A stretch of 64,000 nt of DNA from the NCBI GenBank assembly GCA_023254175.1, contig JALQYJ010000111.1, positions 26,165-90,164 on the forward strand, in the 5' to 3' direction. The DNA comes from Runella sp. Its GTDB lineage: Bacteria > Bacteroidota > Bacteroidia > Cytophagales > Spirosomataceae. A program made the position numbers and the translations under genes. The notes under the pieces are model-generated. The model did not search any database. It was not told the origin of the DNA and saw only the letters and a program-made list of their open reading frames with translations. Shown here piece by piece: positions 43,440 through 53,720 of this stretch (position 1 is the stretch's first letter; each line of letters starts with the position of its first letter).

Positions 43440-44005
43440 GGGATGTTAATGTAGTAAATTGGTAATGCCTCAGTGGGAGGTCTTCGTGTTTTACTATACA
43501 CTAGCTAATTTAAACGGAGTTCCTACTAGTAATGAGATTACTGAAAGTATTTCTCAAAATATTCAAATTCGTCACATTGATACTTAACTTTAGTATACAA
43601 AGGTATTGTTCAAGGCTGTTAAAGCCTAGGTGCATATTAAAAATTGGTGTAATATACTCAATTCAAGTAACTTCACATATAGGGCGATTTGTGCTTAATG
43701 TAACCAACTTTTAGGTAAAAACATTACAAGGGCAAATATTAATTAATTTGTTGATTATCAGTAATTTAATTTTTTGATTGATGATTTCTAATGGAAAAAT
43801 CTTAGTATCGACTTACTGTGCTTCATTGGAATTCAAATCGTCAATTAGAATTTTAAATATATAGAATTAGTTGTTATGTTAATTGATGCGTTTATAACTT
43901 TTTGGGCTCTTTTGCATTTTTGTGGGAACAAATAATAAGCCTTGTAGGTTTATTGATATGTGTTTCAAAGCACCATTTTAACTAACTAAAACCAAACTTA
44001 ATCGT
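43440..44005. other. 566-base intergenic region upstream of the SusC gene
   Basis: It is AT-rich with no supported gene. A minus-strand TACCTTTG (plus coordinates 43598-43605) is a good -7 element for the AddB-like gene, with a leader of about 150 bases. Promoter elements for the SusC gene should lie within the last 150 bases, but no clear -33/-7 pair was found. No repeat of note. Confidence 0.4.
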
Positions 44006-46987
44006 ATGCGTAAATTTTTACTTGCAAGCATTTGCTTGCTAGTGAGCTTTTGTATGCAGCTTCAAGCACAAGAGCGAACCGTCTCAGGAACGGTAACAAG
44101 CAGTGAAGATGGAACAGCCCTTCCAGGGGTGACGGTCGTAGTCAAAGGGACTACCAAAGGTGTAAATACCGACGCTGATGGAAAGTACAAAATCAGTTTA
44201 GCAAACGGCGCCCAACTTGTATTTAGTTTCGTAGGGTTTGAAAAAACGACCATTGACGTAGGTTCAAAAACAATCATCAACGTAACATTAACTCCTGAAG
44301 CCAATAACCTCAATGAGGTGGTTGTGACTGCTTATGGTGGTTCTTCTGCAAAGAAAAACATCACAGCTGCGGTATCGCAAGTAAGTGGTAAGACTATTGA
44401 AGGGTTGCCGATGCAAACGGTAGACCGTGCTCTTCAAGGTCGTGCAGCAGGGGTACAAGTAACAGCTACAAGTGGTCAACCTGGAGGAGGTATTAACGTT
44501 CGCGTTCGCGGGGTTGGTTCTATCAATGCTGGGAATGACCCACTTTACATCATTGACGGTGTTCAGGTAGCAAGTGGTGGTTTGTCGGGGGTGTCAAGCT
44601 CTAACGTACTTTCGTCATTGAACCCTAACGACATTGAATCAATTCAAGTACTGAAAGATGCAGCGGCGTCGGCTATTTATGGTGCTCAAGGTTCAAACGG
44701 GGTAGTGTTGATTACTACCAAACGCGGTAAAGCAGGTAAAACCAAGTTTAAGGTGTCAATTCAAGACGGTTTTACGGATGTCTTAAAAAAACTAGATGTA
44801 TTGACCGCATCTGAATTTGCAACCCTTAAAATTGAGGGTTTTGAAAACCGCGCTAGAGCAACAAACGCTTCGGTAGAAACATCACGTGCAAATGCTATTA
44901 CCCAATTTGGCGACCCTGCTACAGTGCAAAATACCGACTGGCAGGACTATGTGTATCAGCGTGGCCGTCTTCGGATGATTGATGCCTCTGCAACAGGGGG
45001 GGATGGTAAAACAAACTTCTATTTGGCTACATCCTATAACTTTCAAGAAGGACAAGTAATTAAGTCTGATTTTGGACGTGGAACAGTTCGCTTGAATGTG
45101 GATCACCAAGCTAACAAAAAATTGAAGTTTGAAACCTCTATCGGTCTTTCTGCAACTACTCAAAACGGTGCCATCGCCGATGGTGCATTTATCAACAGCC
45201 CATTCTTTGCCGCAGCGTTGATTTTACCAAACCAACCAGTTTACAAAGCTGATGGTTCATATAACGCACCTCTTACGGGAGCATTTAGCTACAATCCCGT
45301 ACAAAGTGTAGAATACGAAACACGTTTGAACACAACCATTCAAACAGTGAGCAATTTTGCATTGAATTACGAAATCATTCCAGGCTTGAAATTTCGCTCG
45401 TTCTATGGTCTTGATTATGCCAACAACCGTGACGACGCTTACCGTGACCCAATCGTTCCGCAGTTTGCGTCAACAGGTGGTAGTGCAACCGTTTCTAACC
45501 GTTATAGTTTAAACTGGAATACTGCCCAAACGTTGAACTATAACAAAACCATCGGTGAGCACGAAATTGGCGCTTTGGCGGGTGGCGAGTATCGTGAGCA
45601 GATTTCGGAAACAGTATCAGCTACGGGTCAAGGATTTCCTAATGGGTTGTTTCGTACATTGGCAGCAGCGGCTCGTCCAATCACAACCACGGGTACCTAC
45701 ACTATATGGCGTATTGCTAGTTTATTTGGTTCATTCAATTATGGTTACAAAGATAAATTGATTGGAACAGCTACGTTGCGTTACGATGGTTCTTCTCGTT
45801 TTGGGGCTAACAAGCGCTATGGATTGTTTCCTGCGCTTTCGGTAGGGTATCGTTTATCAGAAGAAAGCTTTTTGAAAAAATATTCGTGGCTGTCGGAGTT
45901 GAAAATATTTGCTGGTTATGGTAAAGCGGGTAATAATAACATCGATAACTTCGCATCACGTGCTTTATTTGGATTGGGCGGCCAGTACATCGACCTTCCA
46001 GGTATCCGTCCTTCGCAGTTAGGAAATGCTAACTTGTCGTGGGAAGTAGCTTCTACTGTCAACGTAGGACTAAACTACTCACTCTTCAACGGACGTGTTT
46101 TCGGGGAGATACAAGCATATCGTAAAATAAATGATAAATTGTTGTTGTCTCGTCCATTACCTGATGATAGTGGTTTTGGGTCAATCAACGAAAACCTTGG
46201 AAAAGTTGAGAACAAAGGGTTAGAAATCGAATTTAGTCACGTAAACATTAACAAAGGTGGTTTCCGTTGGGAAACAAACTGGAACGTATCTTTCCAACGT
46301 AACAAAATTCTTCAATTATTACCAGGGCAAAACAACATTGGTACGGGCCTTTGGGTAGGACAACCCGTTTCTATCAACTGGTACCCAACCTTTGCGGGTG
46401 TTAACCCAGCCGATGGTCGTTCGATGTGGTTAGATTCACTTGGAAATATCACCTACACGCTTCAAGCACGTGACTCCAAAATTCAAGGTACTCCGCTACC
46501 TAGAGGTTTTGGTGGGGTAACCAACCGTCTTACATACAAAGGAATTTCTTTAGAATTTTTCTTCCAAGGCCAATGGGGCAACCAAGTGTTGAACAACAAC
46601 GGCTTCTTTATGGAAAGCTCAGCTTCAGCAGGTTGGAACAACATGCAAAGCCAACTTGCTCGCTGGACAACTCCAGGGCAAATCACTCGTGTGCCTCGCC
46701 CCTACGAAGGAGGAACAGAGCCTGGTAGTAGCAGCATTCAGTCGTTTTCAACCAAACAACTCGAAAATGCAGGCTATATTCGTTTGAAACAAGTAACTGT
46801 TGGGTACGATTTGCCATCAAGTCTTACAAAACGTCTTAAGTTGAATCAAGTACGTTTCTTTGCTCAAGCCATCAATTTGTTGACTTGGACCGCTTACACA
46901 GGCTTAGACCCAGAAATCTTATTTACTGAAATCGGACGTTATCCGCAAAGTAAGCAAGTAACGGGTGGTATTCAAATTGAGTTCTAA
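44006..46987 (+). CDS. SusC/RagA family TonB-linked outer-membrane receptor
   Basis: The 993-residue protein has a signal peptide (to about 22, ...MQLQAQ), a carboxypeptidase-regulatory-like domain (about 25-95; VSGTVTSSEDGTALPGVTVVVKG), and a TonB-dependent plug with the SusC signature GVGSINAGNDPLYIIDGVQV and ESIQVLKDAAASAIYGAQGSNGVVLITTKRG. A 22-strand barrel follows, ending in the usual aromatic/F terminus (GGIQIEF). It takes up oligomeric nutrients with SusD and TonB. The start codon follows a long leader. The companion susD starts 21 bases later. Confidence 0.97.
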   Translation: MRKFLLASICLLVSFCMQLQAQERTVSGTVTSSEDGTALPGVTVVVKGTTKGVNTDADGKYKISLANGAQLVFSFVGFEKTTIDVGSKTIINVTLTPEANNLNEVVVTAYGGSSAKKNITAAVSQVSGKTIEGLPMQTVDRALQGRAAGVQVTATSGQPGGGINVRVRGVGSINAGNDPLYIIDGVQVASGGLSGVSSSNVLSSLNPNDIESIQVLKDAAASAIYGAQGSNGVVLITTKRGKAGKTKFKVSIQDGFTDVLKKLDVLTASEFATLKIEGFENRARATNASVETSRANAITQFGDPATVQNTDWQDYVYQRGRLRMIDASATGGDGKTNFYLATSYNFQEGQVIKSDFGRGTVRLNVDHQANKKLKFETSIGLSATTQNGAIADGAFINSPFFAAALILPNQPVYKADGSYNAPLTGAFSYNPVQSVEYETRLNTTIQTVSNFALNYEIIPGLKFRSFYGLDYANNRDDAYRDPIVPQFASTGGSATVSNRYSLNWNTAQTLNYNKTIGEHEIGALAGGEYREQISETVSATGQGFPNGLFRTLAAAARPITTTGTYTIWRIASLFGSFNYGYKDKLIGTATLRYDGSSRFGANKRYGLFPALSVGYRLSEESFLKKYSWLSELKIFAGYGKAGNNNIDNFASRALFGLGGQYIDLPGIRPSQLGNANLSWEVASTVNVGLNYSLFNGRVFGEIQAYRKINDKLLLSRPLPDDSGFGSINENLGKVENKGLEIEFSHVNINKGGFRWETNWNVSFQRNKILQLLPGQNNIGTGLWVGQPVSINWYPTFAGVNPADGRSMWLDSLGNITYTLQARDSKIQGTPLPRGFGGVTNRLTYKGISLEFFFQGQWGNQVLNNNGFFMESSASAGWNNMQSQLARWTTPGQITRVPRPYEGGTEPGSSSIQSFSTKQLENAGYIRLKQVTVGYDLPSSLTKRLKLNQVRFFAQAINLLTWTAYTGLDPEILFTEIGRYPQSKQVTGGIQIEF

Positions 46988-47008
46988 TTTCAAAATCATT
47001 GTAAAGAC

Positions 47009-48415
47009 ATGTTGACGAAACAACTTAGAAATATATCTTTGGCAGTGTTGGCAATGGTAGCTACTTCATGCACCGATTTGCTAAATACAGAGCCAAAACA
47101 GTCGATTAGTACGGAAGTAGCTTTAACTGATATAACAGGGGTGCGAGCCCTTTTGATTTCGGTGTATGACCGTTTGCAGCCTAATACTTATTATGGAGCA
47201 CGTATGATGATTGCTCCCGACATTATGGCCGACAACGTTCGTTTGACCAACACCAACTCAAACCGTTATTTCAACGAACGTGTTAATGCACCCAGTGCCC
47301 ATATGCAGCAATATTGGGCAAATTACGCCGCTATTAACGAAGCAAACTTTATTATTAAAGGAATTGCAGGTGCCAATACTACCGATGCAGAGAAAGCCCA
47401 AATAAAAGCGGAGGCGCTGTTTTTGCGTGCTTTGTTGTACTTTGATATGGCACGTGTGTTTTGCTATGAGCCTACCAAAGTAGTGGGTGGAGCAAACTTG
47501 GGAATGATTTTGCGTACAGAACCTACGGATGACGTGACCAAAGCTGATTTTAAATCACGTTCAACGATTGAAGAAACCTATCAGTTGATTGAAAAGGATT
47601 TGAAAGAAGCGATTGCGTTGTTTCCTGCAACTGGCAACCGCCTCCGGGCTAACAAAGCAGCAGCGAATGCTCTTCTTGCTCGTGTTTATTTGTATTGGGA
47701 AAAGTATGCAGATGCGATTACATACGCTACTGCGGCACTTGATGCTCCAAACGGTGCAGTACTTGTAAGTGGAGCAAATTATACATCGGCGTTTACAGCT
47801 GCTCCCAACCCAGAGTCACTTTTTGAAATTAACTACGTTCAAGCAACGGAAGGTTTAGGCGCTAACGAATCAATGCACTCGTTGACGACCAACTTGACAA
47901 CGGGTAACTGGGCAGACGTGATACCTACAACCGAATTATTAGGTTTGTTTGAAGCGAATGACGTTCGTCGTACACAAGCCATGTTTTCAGGAGTTAAAGG
48001 CGGGGAGTCGGTGGTATTTAGCCGTAAGTTTCCTGGCTCAAGAGGGCCATTCACGGATAATATTCCTGTGATTCGTTTCTCCGAAGTGTTGCTCATTCGT
48101 GCTGAAGCTTATGCCGCTACTGGCAAAGATGATTTGGCTTTGGCTGACTTGAATCGCATTCGTACGCGCTCGGGTGCTACTCCAGTAGCAGCTACTGTGA
48201 AAGGTGCTGACCTTATTGATGCCATCATGCGTGAACGTCGTTTGGAGTTGTATTTGGAGGGACACCGTTTCTTCGATTTGAAACGTCGTGGACAAACCAT
48301 TACTAAAGCGGGGCTTTCTGCTGTAGTTCCTTACGATGATTTCCGTATTTTGGCTCCATTGCCAGTTGCTCAAGTTCAACTTAATCCAAATTTGAAGCAA
48401 AACCGTGGCTACTAA
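47009..48415 (+). CDS. SusD/RagB family nutrient-binding lipoprotein
   Basis: The 468-residue lipoprotein has a signal peptide ending in VATSC (Cys21), followed by TDLLNTEPKQS, the common SusD opening. The TPR-rich helical N-terminal region (ALFLRALLYFDMARVF is the typical SusD motif) and the C-terminal SusD domain (IRFSEVLLIRAEAYAATG, MRERRLELYLEGHRFFDLKRRGQ) are both present. It caps the SusC channel and binds the glycan or peptide. It is co-transcribed with susC. Confidence 0.96.
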   Translation: MLTKQLRNISLAVLAMVATSCTDLLNTEPKQSISTEVALTDITGVRALLISVYDRLQPNTYYGARMMIAPDIMADNVRLTNTNSNRYFNERVNAPSAHMQQYWANYAAINEANFIIKGIAGANTTDAEKAQIKAEALFLRALLYFDMARVFCYEPTKVVGGANLGMILRTEPTDDVTKADFKSRSTIEETYQLIEKDLKEAIALFPATGNRLRANKAAANALLARVYLYWEKYADAITYATAALDAPNGAVLVSGANYTSAFTAAPNPESLFEINYVQATEGLGANESMHSLTTNLTTGNWADVIPTTELLGLFEANDVRRTQAMFSGVKGGESVVFSRKFPGSRGPFTDNIPVIRFSEVLLIRAEAYAATGKDDLALADLNRIRTRSGATPVAATVKGADLIDAIMRERRLELYLEGHRFFDLKRRGQTITKAGLSAVVPYDDFRILAPLPVAQVQLNPNLKQNRGY

Positions 48416-48421
48416 TAGTTA

Positions 48422-48445
48422 CATCAAATGAGTTATTATTTGATG
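48422..48445 (+). promoter_or_regulatory. Intercistronic hairpin between susD and the lipoprotein gene
   Basis: CATCAAAT and ATTTGATG form an 8-bp stem with an 8-base loop just after the susD stop, without a T-run. Such structures can protect the upstream SusCD message or lower expression of the third gene. Confidence 0.4.
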
Positions 48446-48486
48446 GTCATTATTTGTCAGGTCAGTTATTTAAACATTGAAAAAAC

Positions 48487-48990
48487 ATGAAAAATAAAAT
48501 CATTCAATTTTTAGTAATAGGAGTAATGGCGTTGTCGCTAACGTCATGCTTTGAAAACCCTTCGTGGACGTACGATTTAGCACCTGTAGTTGAATTCAAA
48601 AATCCACGTGCTGGTTTTGCTACACAGCCTACCAATAACGTTTCAAACGGAGTTGCACAGCGTACTATTCGTCAGGCAATCAAAAGAGATAGTATCTTGG
48701 TGCAGTTAGTAGGTGCACAACGCCCCGACGCTACTACATTTAGCTACATTATTGACGCTGCGAAAAGTACAGCAGTTGAAAACATCAACTACCGTATTTT
48801 GGAAACAAAAGGGTCGGTGACAATTCCTGCCAATAGTAGCTCGGCATATATCAAATTTGAGATTTTGGAAGGTATCCCAACTACGGTTGCTGCAACTCAA
48901 AACTTCCCATTAGTGTTGACATTGACTGGAAACGACCAAATCAAACCAAGCGAAAACTACAAGACGTTTACGTTGAATATTCGTCGATAA
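48487..48990 (+). CDS. Small SusCD-associated lipoprotein (DUF4843-like)
   Basis: The 167-residue protein has a lipoprotein signal (LSLTSC, Cys20 or so). The remainder is beta-rich: VEFKNPRAGF, DSILVQLVGAQ, TIPANSSSAYIKFEI and NFPLVLTLTGNDQIKPSENYKTFTL. The pattern of one Ig-like domain with a P-A-N-S-S-S strand turn resembles Calx-beta-type or DUF4843/DUF1735-like surface lipoproteins that follow susD in many glycan loci. It probably sits on the outer membrane with SusD. It has no catalytic residues. It lies 71 bases after susD. Confidence 0.7.
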   Translation: MKNKIIQFLVIGVMALSLTSCFENPSWTYDLAPVVEFKNPRAGFATQPTNNVSNGVAQRTIRQAIKRDSILVQLVGAQRPDATTFSYIIDAAKSTAVENINYRILETKGSVTIPANSSSAYIKFEILEGIPTTVAATQNFPLVLTLTGNDQIKPSENYKTFTLNIRR

Positions 48991-49015
48991 TTGTGAGTTT
49001 TTGTACACTATACGC

Positions 49016-49050
49016 AAAAGCGACGCTCTCGAAGCGTCGCTTTTTTGTTT
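49016..49050 (+). terminator. Terminator of the SusCD unit
   Basis: Stem AAAAGCGACGCT / AGCGTCGCTTTT with loop CTCGA and T6, 25 bases past the lipoprotein stop. Confidence 0.92.
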
Positions 49051-49175
49051 TAGTTAGCCGACACAAAAAACATATTCGTCGATGCTAGCCGCTGAAGCGA
49101 CCTTTTTTGCCTAACTATGATGTTACCTAGAGTACACCCCTAGTAGGTAGCTATTTATTACTATTCACTAACCAA

Positions 49176-50285
49176 ATGAGCAAGCCCGTAAAAACCGTTG
49201 TCACAATTCTTGTCATTTTATTAATTACTGGTTTAGCGTTTTACCCACGCCTGAAAGAATATGCTTCTAAGAAGGAGGAAAAAGGCGCTGACGCAAGCAA
49301 AAATGGGTCTCCAGGGGCTAAAGGTGCTGTGCCTAGCAAAGGGGCGGGCGGACCTGCTCCCGTCGAAATTATAGTGGTAAAGAATCAACGAATTGAAGAA
49401 AAAATACTCTCAACAGGCACCATCATCGCCAACGAAGAAGTGGAAATTCGAAGCGAAATTGCGGGACGAGTTACGGCTATTAACTTCCGAGAAGGTGATT
49501 ACGTCAAAAAGGGAACCGTTTTGATTCGCATTAACGATGCCGATTTGCAGGCGCAGCTTCAAAAATTAGAATACCAAAAAAAGCTAGCTGAAGTCAACGA
49601 AGAACGTCAGAAGCGTTTGTTAGAAAAAGAAGCTATCAGTCAACGTGATTATGACATTAGCCTGACTAACCTGAACAGTATGAACGCCGATATCGAGAAC
49701 CTCAAGGCGCAGATTGCCAAAACAGTGATTAAAGCCCCTTTCGATGGAACGGTTGGGTTGCGTTATATAAGTTCGGGAAGTTACGTAAACAATGCAACGA
49801 AAATCGCCACATTGACTAACGTTAATCCCGCCAAGCTTGATTTCTCGGTTCCCGCCAAATATGCTTCAAGTGTTCGTAAAGGAACGGGTATTACGTTTTC
49901 GACGGAAGGGGGAGATGAAAAATTTCGTGGTACAGTTTACGCCATTGAACCTAAAATTGACCCAAGTACGCGTACCTTGACCCTACGCGCTACCAGCCCC
50001 AATACATCGCGTAAATTGGTTCCTGGAGCATTTGCACGGGTTGAAATCATTCTTAATGCTAAAGCCAACGCCATCATTGTCCCTACCGAAGCGGTCATTC
50101 CTGACCTTCGGGGGCATCGGGTTTTTATTGTTAAAAACAACAAAGCCGAAGCGTTAGCAGTTGAAGTGGGTATTCGTAACGATAAAACAATCGAAATTAT
50201 CAAGGGCTTAGTGCCAGGTGATACTTTGATTACGTCGGGTATATTGCAAGTAAAAGCAGGTGGGGAAGTAGATATAAAGAAGTAA
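49176..50285 (+). CDS. RND efflux periplasmic adaptor (membrane fusion protein)
   Basis: The 369-residue protein has an N-terminal membrane anchor (VVTILVILLITGLAFY) and then a Gly/Pro/Ala/Lys-rich spacer (about 32-58). The lipoyl/biotinyl hairpin has EEVEIRSEIAGRVTAINFREGDYVKKGTVLI, a short alpha-hairpin of two coils, a beta-barrel domain (VPAKYASSVRKG...) and the membrane-proximal end. It bridges the RND pump to an outer-membrane channel. The channel gene (TolC-like) is not in this locus. It ends 13 bases before the pump gene. Confidence 0.94.
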   Translation: MSKPVKTVVTILVILLITGLAFYPRLKEYASKKEEKGADASKNGSPGAKGAVPSKGAGGPAPVEIIVVKNQRIEEKILSTGTIIANEEVEIRSEIAGRVTAINFREGDYVKKGTVLIRINDADLQAQLQKLEYQKKLAEVNEERQKRLLEKEAISQRDYDISLTNLNSMNADIENLKAQIAKTVIKAPFDGTVGLRYISSGSYVNNATKIATLTNVNPAKLDFSVPAKYASSVRKGTGITFSTEGGDEKFRGTVYAIEPKIDPSTRTLTLRATSPNTSRKLVPGAFARVEIILNAKANAIIVPTEAVIPDLRGHRVFIVKNNKAEALAVEVGIRNDKTIEIIKGLVPGDTLITSGILQVKAGGEVDIKK

Positions 50286-50297
50286 AGCGAAACGACA

Positions 50298-53200
50298 ATG
50301 GCATCATTATCAACAACTAGCATTCAACGACCCGTATTGGCAGTGGTGATGTCGCTCATCATCATTATTTTTGGGTTGATTGGTTTTTCGTACCTGGGTG
50401 TGCGCGAATATCCGAGCGTGGATCCGCCCGTAATTAACGTTATGACCAACTACACGGGAGCCAATGCTGAAATTATTGAATCCCAAATCACCGAACCGTT
50501 GGAGGAATCTATCAACGGGATTTCGGGGATTAAAACCCTTACGTCAGCCAGTCGTGATGGTCGGAGTAATATTACCGTAGAATTTGACTTGGGCGTAGAC
50601 CTTGAAACGGCCGCCAACGACGTTCGCGACCGTGTGTCTCGCTCGTTGGGGGTACTTCCTCGTGATATTGACCCTCCCATCGTTTCTAAAGCCGATGCTG
50701 ATTCGAATCCTATCTTCTTCATGAACGTGAAGAGCGACAAGCGTTCGATGTTGGATTTGAACGACATTGTAGAACGCCAAGTGAAAGAGCGTTTGCAGAC
50801 TATTCCTGGAGTGAGTTCGATTCAAATTTGGGGAGAAAAACGCTACGCTATGCGTTTGTGGATTGACCCACTTAAACTAGCTTCGTACCGCCTTACGGCC
50901 ATCGACGTACTAAATGCCCTCACTCGCCAAAATATTGAGTTGCCTTCGGGTTCTATTGAAGGAGCTACGACCGAACTGACGGTTCGGACGCTGGGGCGTT
51001 TGACAACCGTAGATGAGTTTAATAATCTGATTGTCAAGGAAGAATCAGACCGTGTTGTGAAATTTATGGACGTAGGTCGGGCTGAATTAGCACCCGAAAA
51101 CGAACGTACGTTGATGCGCCGTGATGGGGTTCCCATGGTGGGGGTAGCCGTTGTGCCTCAACCTGGAGCTAACCAAATTGCGATTGTGGATGAAGTATAC
51201 AAGCGTATTGACCAAATCCGTAAAGACCTTCCACCAGATATTGTTGCAGCGATTGGTTTCGATTATACCCGTGCAGTTCGTCTTTCGATTTTGGAAGTAG
51301 AAGAAACCATTATCACTGCTTTCATTTTGGTGGCCTTGATTATTTTTATCTTCTTGCGCGACTGGCGTAGTACGATTATTCCGTTGACGGCGATTCCTGT
51401 TTCACTGGTCGGAACGTTCTTTTTGATGTATATTATGGGCTTTTCCATCAATGTATTGACTCTACTCGGAATTGTACTTTCCATAGGTTTGGTGGTTGAC
51501 GACGCCATTGTGGTTTTGGAAAACATATATACCAAAATAGAAGAAGGGCTATCGCCAAGAGAAGCCGCTATTGAAGGTTCAAAGGAAATTTATTTTGCCA
51601 TTATTTCTACTACTGTTACGCTGGCTGCGGTGTTCTTACCCATTATTTTCTTGCAAGGAGTGACGGGGCGCTTGTTCCGCGAGTTTGGGATTGTGGTGGC
51701 AGGTTCGGTGATTATTTCAGCCTTTGTGTCACTGACATTGACGCCGATGTTAAGTTCTAAATTGCTTAAATCGAGCCATAAACAACCCTGGTTGTACCGC
51801 GTAACAGAGCCGTTTTTTACGTGGCTAAACAATGCCTACGAATCTTCGCTTGCGTCTTTTATGAAAATTCGTTGGATAGCATGGGTATTGATGGCGGGTT
51901 TTGTAGGAATCATTTACTTGTTGTTTAAATATGAGGCGATTCCAGCCGAATTGGCACCTATGGAAGATCGTCGTGGTTTTCGGGTTTCGCTAACGATGCA
52001 AGAAGGAGCGACCTTTGATTTTACTGATCGCTATTTGCAAATGTTTGCCAAAGTGGTGAGTGATGAAGTTAAGGTGAACGAACGCGAGGCGTTGATTACG
52101 ATTACGGCGCCAGGGTTTTCTACCAATGCAACGAATACAGGTTTTGTACGGGTGGTATTGAGTGAACCCGTCATGCGTCAGCGTTCTCAAATGGAGATTG
52201 CGGAGGCCGTCCAATCAAAAGTGAAGAAACTTTCGGGGGCTAAATCGTTTGTGCTTCAAGACCCAACGATTCAGACAGGTCAGCGGGGGGGGAGTAGTTT
52301 TCCTGTGTCGTACGTAGTACAAGCAACAAGCTATGAAAAGCTTCGAGCGGTGATTCCTGAGTTGATGAAACGCGTCAACGAAAGTCCAATGTTTGTGGGT
52401 ACCGATATAAATTTAAAGTTTACAAAACCTGAAATTCGTCTTGAAATCGACCGTGATAAGGCACAAAACTTAGGAGTTTCTATTCAAGATATTGCTCAAA
52501 CGTTGCAATTGGGGCTTTCAGGACGCCGTTTTGGGTATTTCTTAATGAACGGTAAACAATACCAAGTCATTGGCCAAATCGACCGCCCTGATCGTAACGA
52601 TTTGATGGATTTGAAATCGTTGTTTGTAAAAAGTAACCGTGGTGAATTGATTCAACTTGACAACTTTGTGAAGTTAACCGAGCAAAGTTCGCCGCCACAG
52701 CTGTTCCGTTTCAATCGCTCCTCGGCGGCTACCATTACGGCAGGTTTGGCTAAGGGCGTCACGTTGGGTAAAGCTTTGGATGAAATGGATCGCATTGCCA
52801 AAGGAGTACTTGACGAATCATACACTACGGCTCTCGACGGACAATCGCGCGAATTTAAAGATAGTTCTTCGAGTTTATTGTTTGCTTTTGCGTTGGCTTT
52901 AGTATTGATTTATCTCATTTTGGCCGCTCAGTTTGAAAGTTTTGTAGACCCCATCATCATTCTTCTGACGGTACCATTGGCGGTGTGTGGCGCGTTGTTA
53001 TCGCTTTGGGATTTTAGCCAAACCCTTAATATCTTCAGCCAAATTGGAATCATTACGTTGGTAGGGTTAGTGACCAAAAACGGGATTTTGATTGTAGAAT
53101 TTGCCAACCAGCGCAAAGAATCAGGAGTGAATAAGCTACAAGCCGTAAAAGAGGCCGCTGTGGCTCGTTTCCGCCCGATTGTGATGACGAGTTTGTGCGC

Positions 53201-53411
53201 TATTCTAGGTATTTTGCCCATTGCGTTGGCATTGGGGGCAGGTTCTGAAAGCCGTGTTTCGATGGGGATTTCGGTAGTAGGGGGGTTGTTGTTTTCCACC
53301 ATTCTTACCCTTTACATCATTCCTGCGATTTATTCGTATTTATCAGGTAATTACAAGCCAGTAGAGGTAAAAGCCACAACTCCAACAACCGAGGCCGAAC
53401 CTACTGCATAA
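50298..53411 (+). CDS. RND family efflux pump (HAE1-type inner-membrane permease)
   Basis: The 1037-residue protein has the AcrB-like layout: TM1, a large periplasmic porter/docking domain, TM2-7, a second periplasmic domain and TM8-12. The proton-relay residues are visible in TM4, IGLVVDDAIVVLEN (the Asp pair), and in TM10, GLVTKNGILIVEFANQ (the Lys). SNPIFFMNVKSD and PGANQI belong to the porter domain. It should expel drugs, dyes, bile-like compounds or metabolites with proton coupling. It forms an operon with the adaptor; no regulator lies within 3 kb. Substrate unknown. Confidence 0.95.
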   Translation: MASLSTTSIQRPVLAVVMSLIIIIFGLIGFSYLGVREYPSVDPPVINVMTNYTGANAEIIESQITEPLEESINGISGIKTLTSASRDGRSNITVEFDLGVDLETAANDVRDRVSRSLGVLPRDIDPPIVSKADADSNPIFFMNVKSDKRSMLDLNDIVERQVKERLQTIPGVSSIQIWGEKRYAMRLWIDPLKLASYRLTAIDVLNALTRQNIELPSGSIEGATTELTVRTLGRLTTVDEFNNLIVKEESDRVVKFMDVGRAELAPENERTLMRRDGVPMVGVAVVPQPGANQIAIVDEVYKRIDQIRKDLPPDIVAAIGFDYTRAVRLSILEVEETIITAFILVALIIFIFLRDWRSTIIPLTAIPVSLVGTFFLMYIMGFSINVLTLLGIVLSIGLVVDDAIVVLENIYTKIEEGLSPREAAIEGSKEIYFAIISTTVTLAAVFLPIIFLQGVTGRLFREFGIVVAGSVIISAFVSLTLTPMLSSKLLKSSHKQPWLYRVTEPFFTWLNNAYESSLASFMKIRWIAWVLMAGFVGIIYLLFKYEAIPAELAPMEDRRGFRVSLTMQEGATFDFTDRYLQMFAKVVSDEVKVNEREALITITAPGFSTNATNTGFVRVVLSEPVMRQRSQMEIAEAVQSKVKKLSGAKSFVLQDPTIQTGQRGGSSFPVSYVVQATSYEKLRAVIPELMKRVNESPMFVGTDINLKFTKPEIRLEIDRDKAQNLGVSIQDIAQTLQLGLSGRRFGYFLMNGKQYQVIGQIDRPDRNDLMDLKSLFVKSNRGELIQLDNFVKLTEQSSPPQLFRFNRSSAATITAGLAKGVTLGKALDEMDRIAKGVLDESYTTALDGQSREFKDSSSSLLFAFALALVLIYLILAAQFESFVDPIIILLTVPLAVCGALLSLWDFSQTLNIFSQIGIITLVGLVTKNGILIVEFANQRKESGVNKLQAVKEAAVARFRPIVMTSLCAILGILPIALALGAGSESRVSMGISVVGGLLFSTILTLYIIPAIYSYLSGNYKPVEVKATTPTTEAEPTA

Positions 53412-53720
53412 GAGTTTAAGTTTTCCATACCCTTTCTTCACATGAGCCTCTGCTTTAACGAGCAGAGGAGAGGCTTTTTTGAGGCTTTTTTATGGTTTAG
53501 TTTCTACGAAAAAGAACTATCTAATGTATTTTTCGCGCTAATAAAAGTAGATTAACGTGAATCGTTTACACATAAAAGTAGTTAATACAGATTGGCTCGA
53601 AATGATAGATGGATTTGGAGTGGCCGTGGCGAGGTGTCGACAAATTTGACGAATCCAAACAATTATTGAATGTCCCGCTAGAAGGTCGTATTATTGCAAT
53701 GGAATCAAAACGACCACTCA
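53412..53720. other. Intergenic region between the RND pump and aroQ
   Basis: It contains the pump terminator at 53443-53490; beyond that I see no supported gene. Short open frames here have no recognisable sequence. Confidence 0.5.
53443..53480 (+). terminator. Terminator of the RND operon
   Basis: Stem AGCCTCTGCT / AGCAGAGG with loop TTAACG, interrupted near the base by AGA, is followed by GGCTTTTTT, and a second GAGGCTTTTT lies just after. Confidence 0.75.

Noticed and set aside
43532..43714. Short frame in the AT-rich gap upstream of susC
   Set aside because: Composition is that of random AT-rich DNA; no ribosome-binding site or similarity.
23809..48990. Sulfatase, SMP-30 and SusCD as one polysaccharide-utilisation locus
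   Set aside because: They are about 19 kb apart with unrelated genes and opposite strands between.
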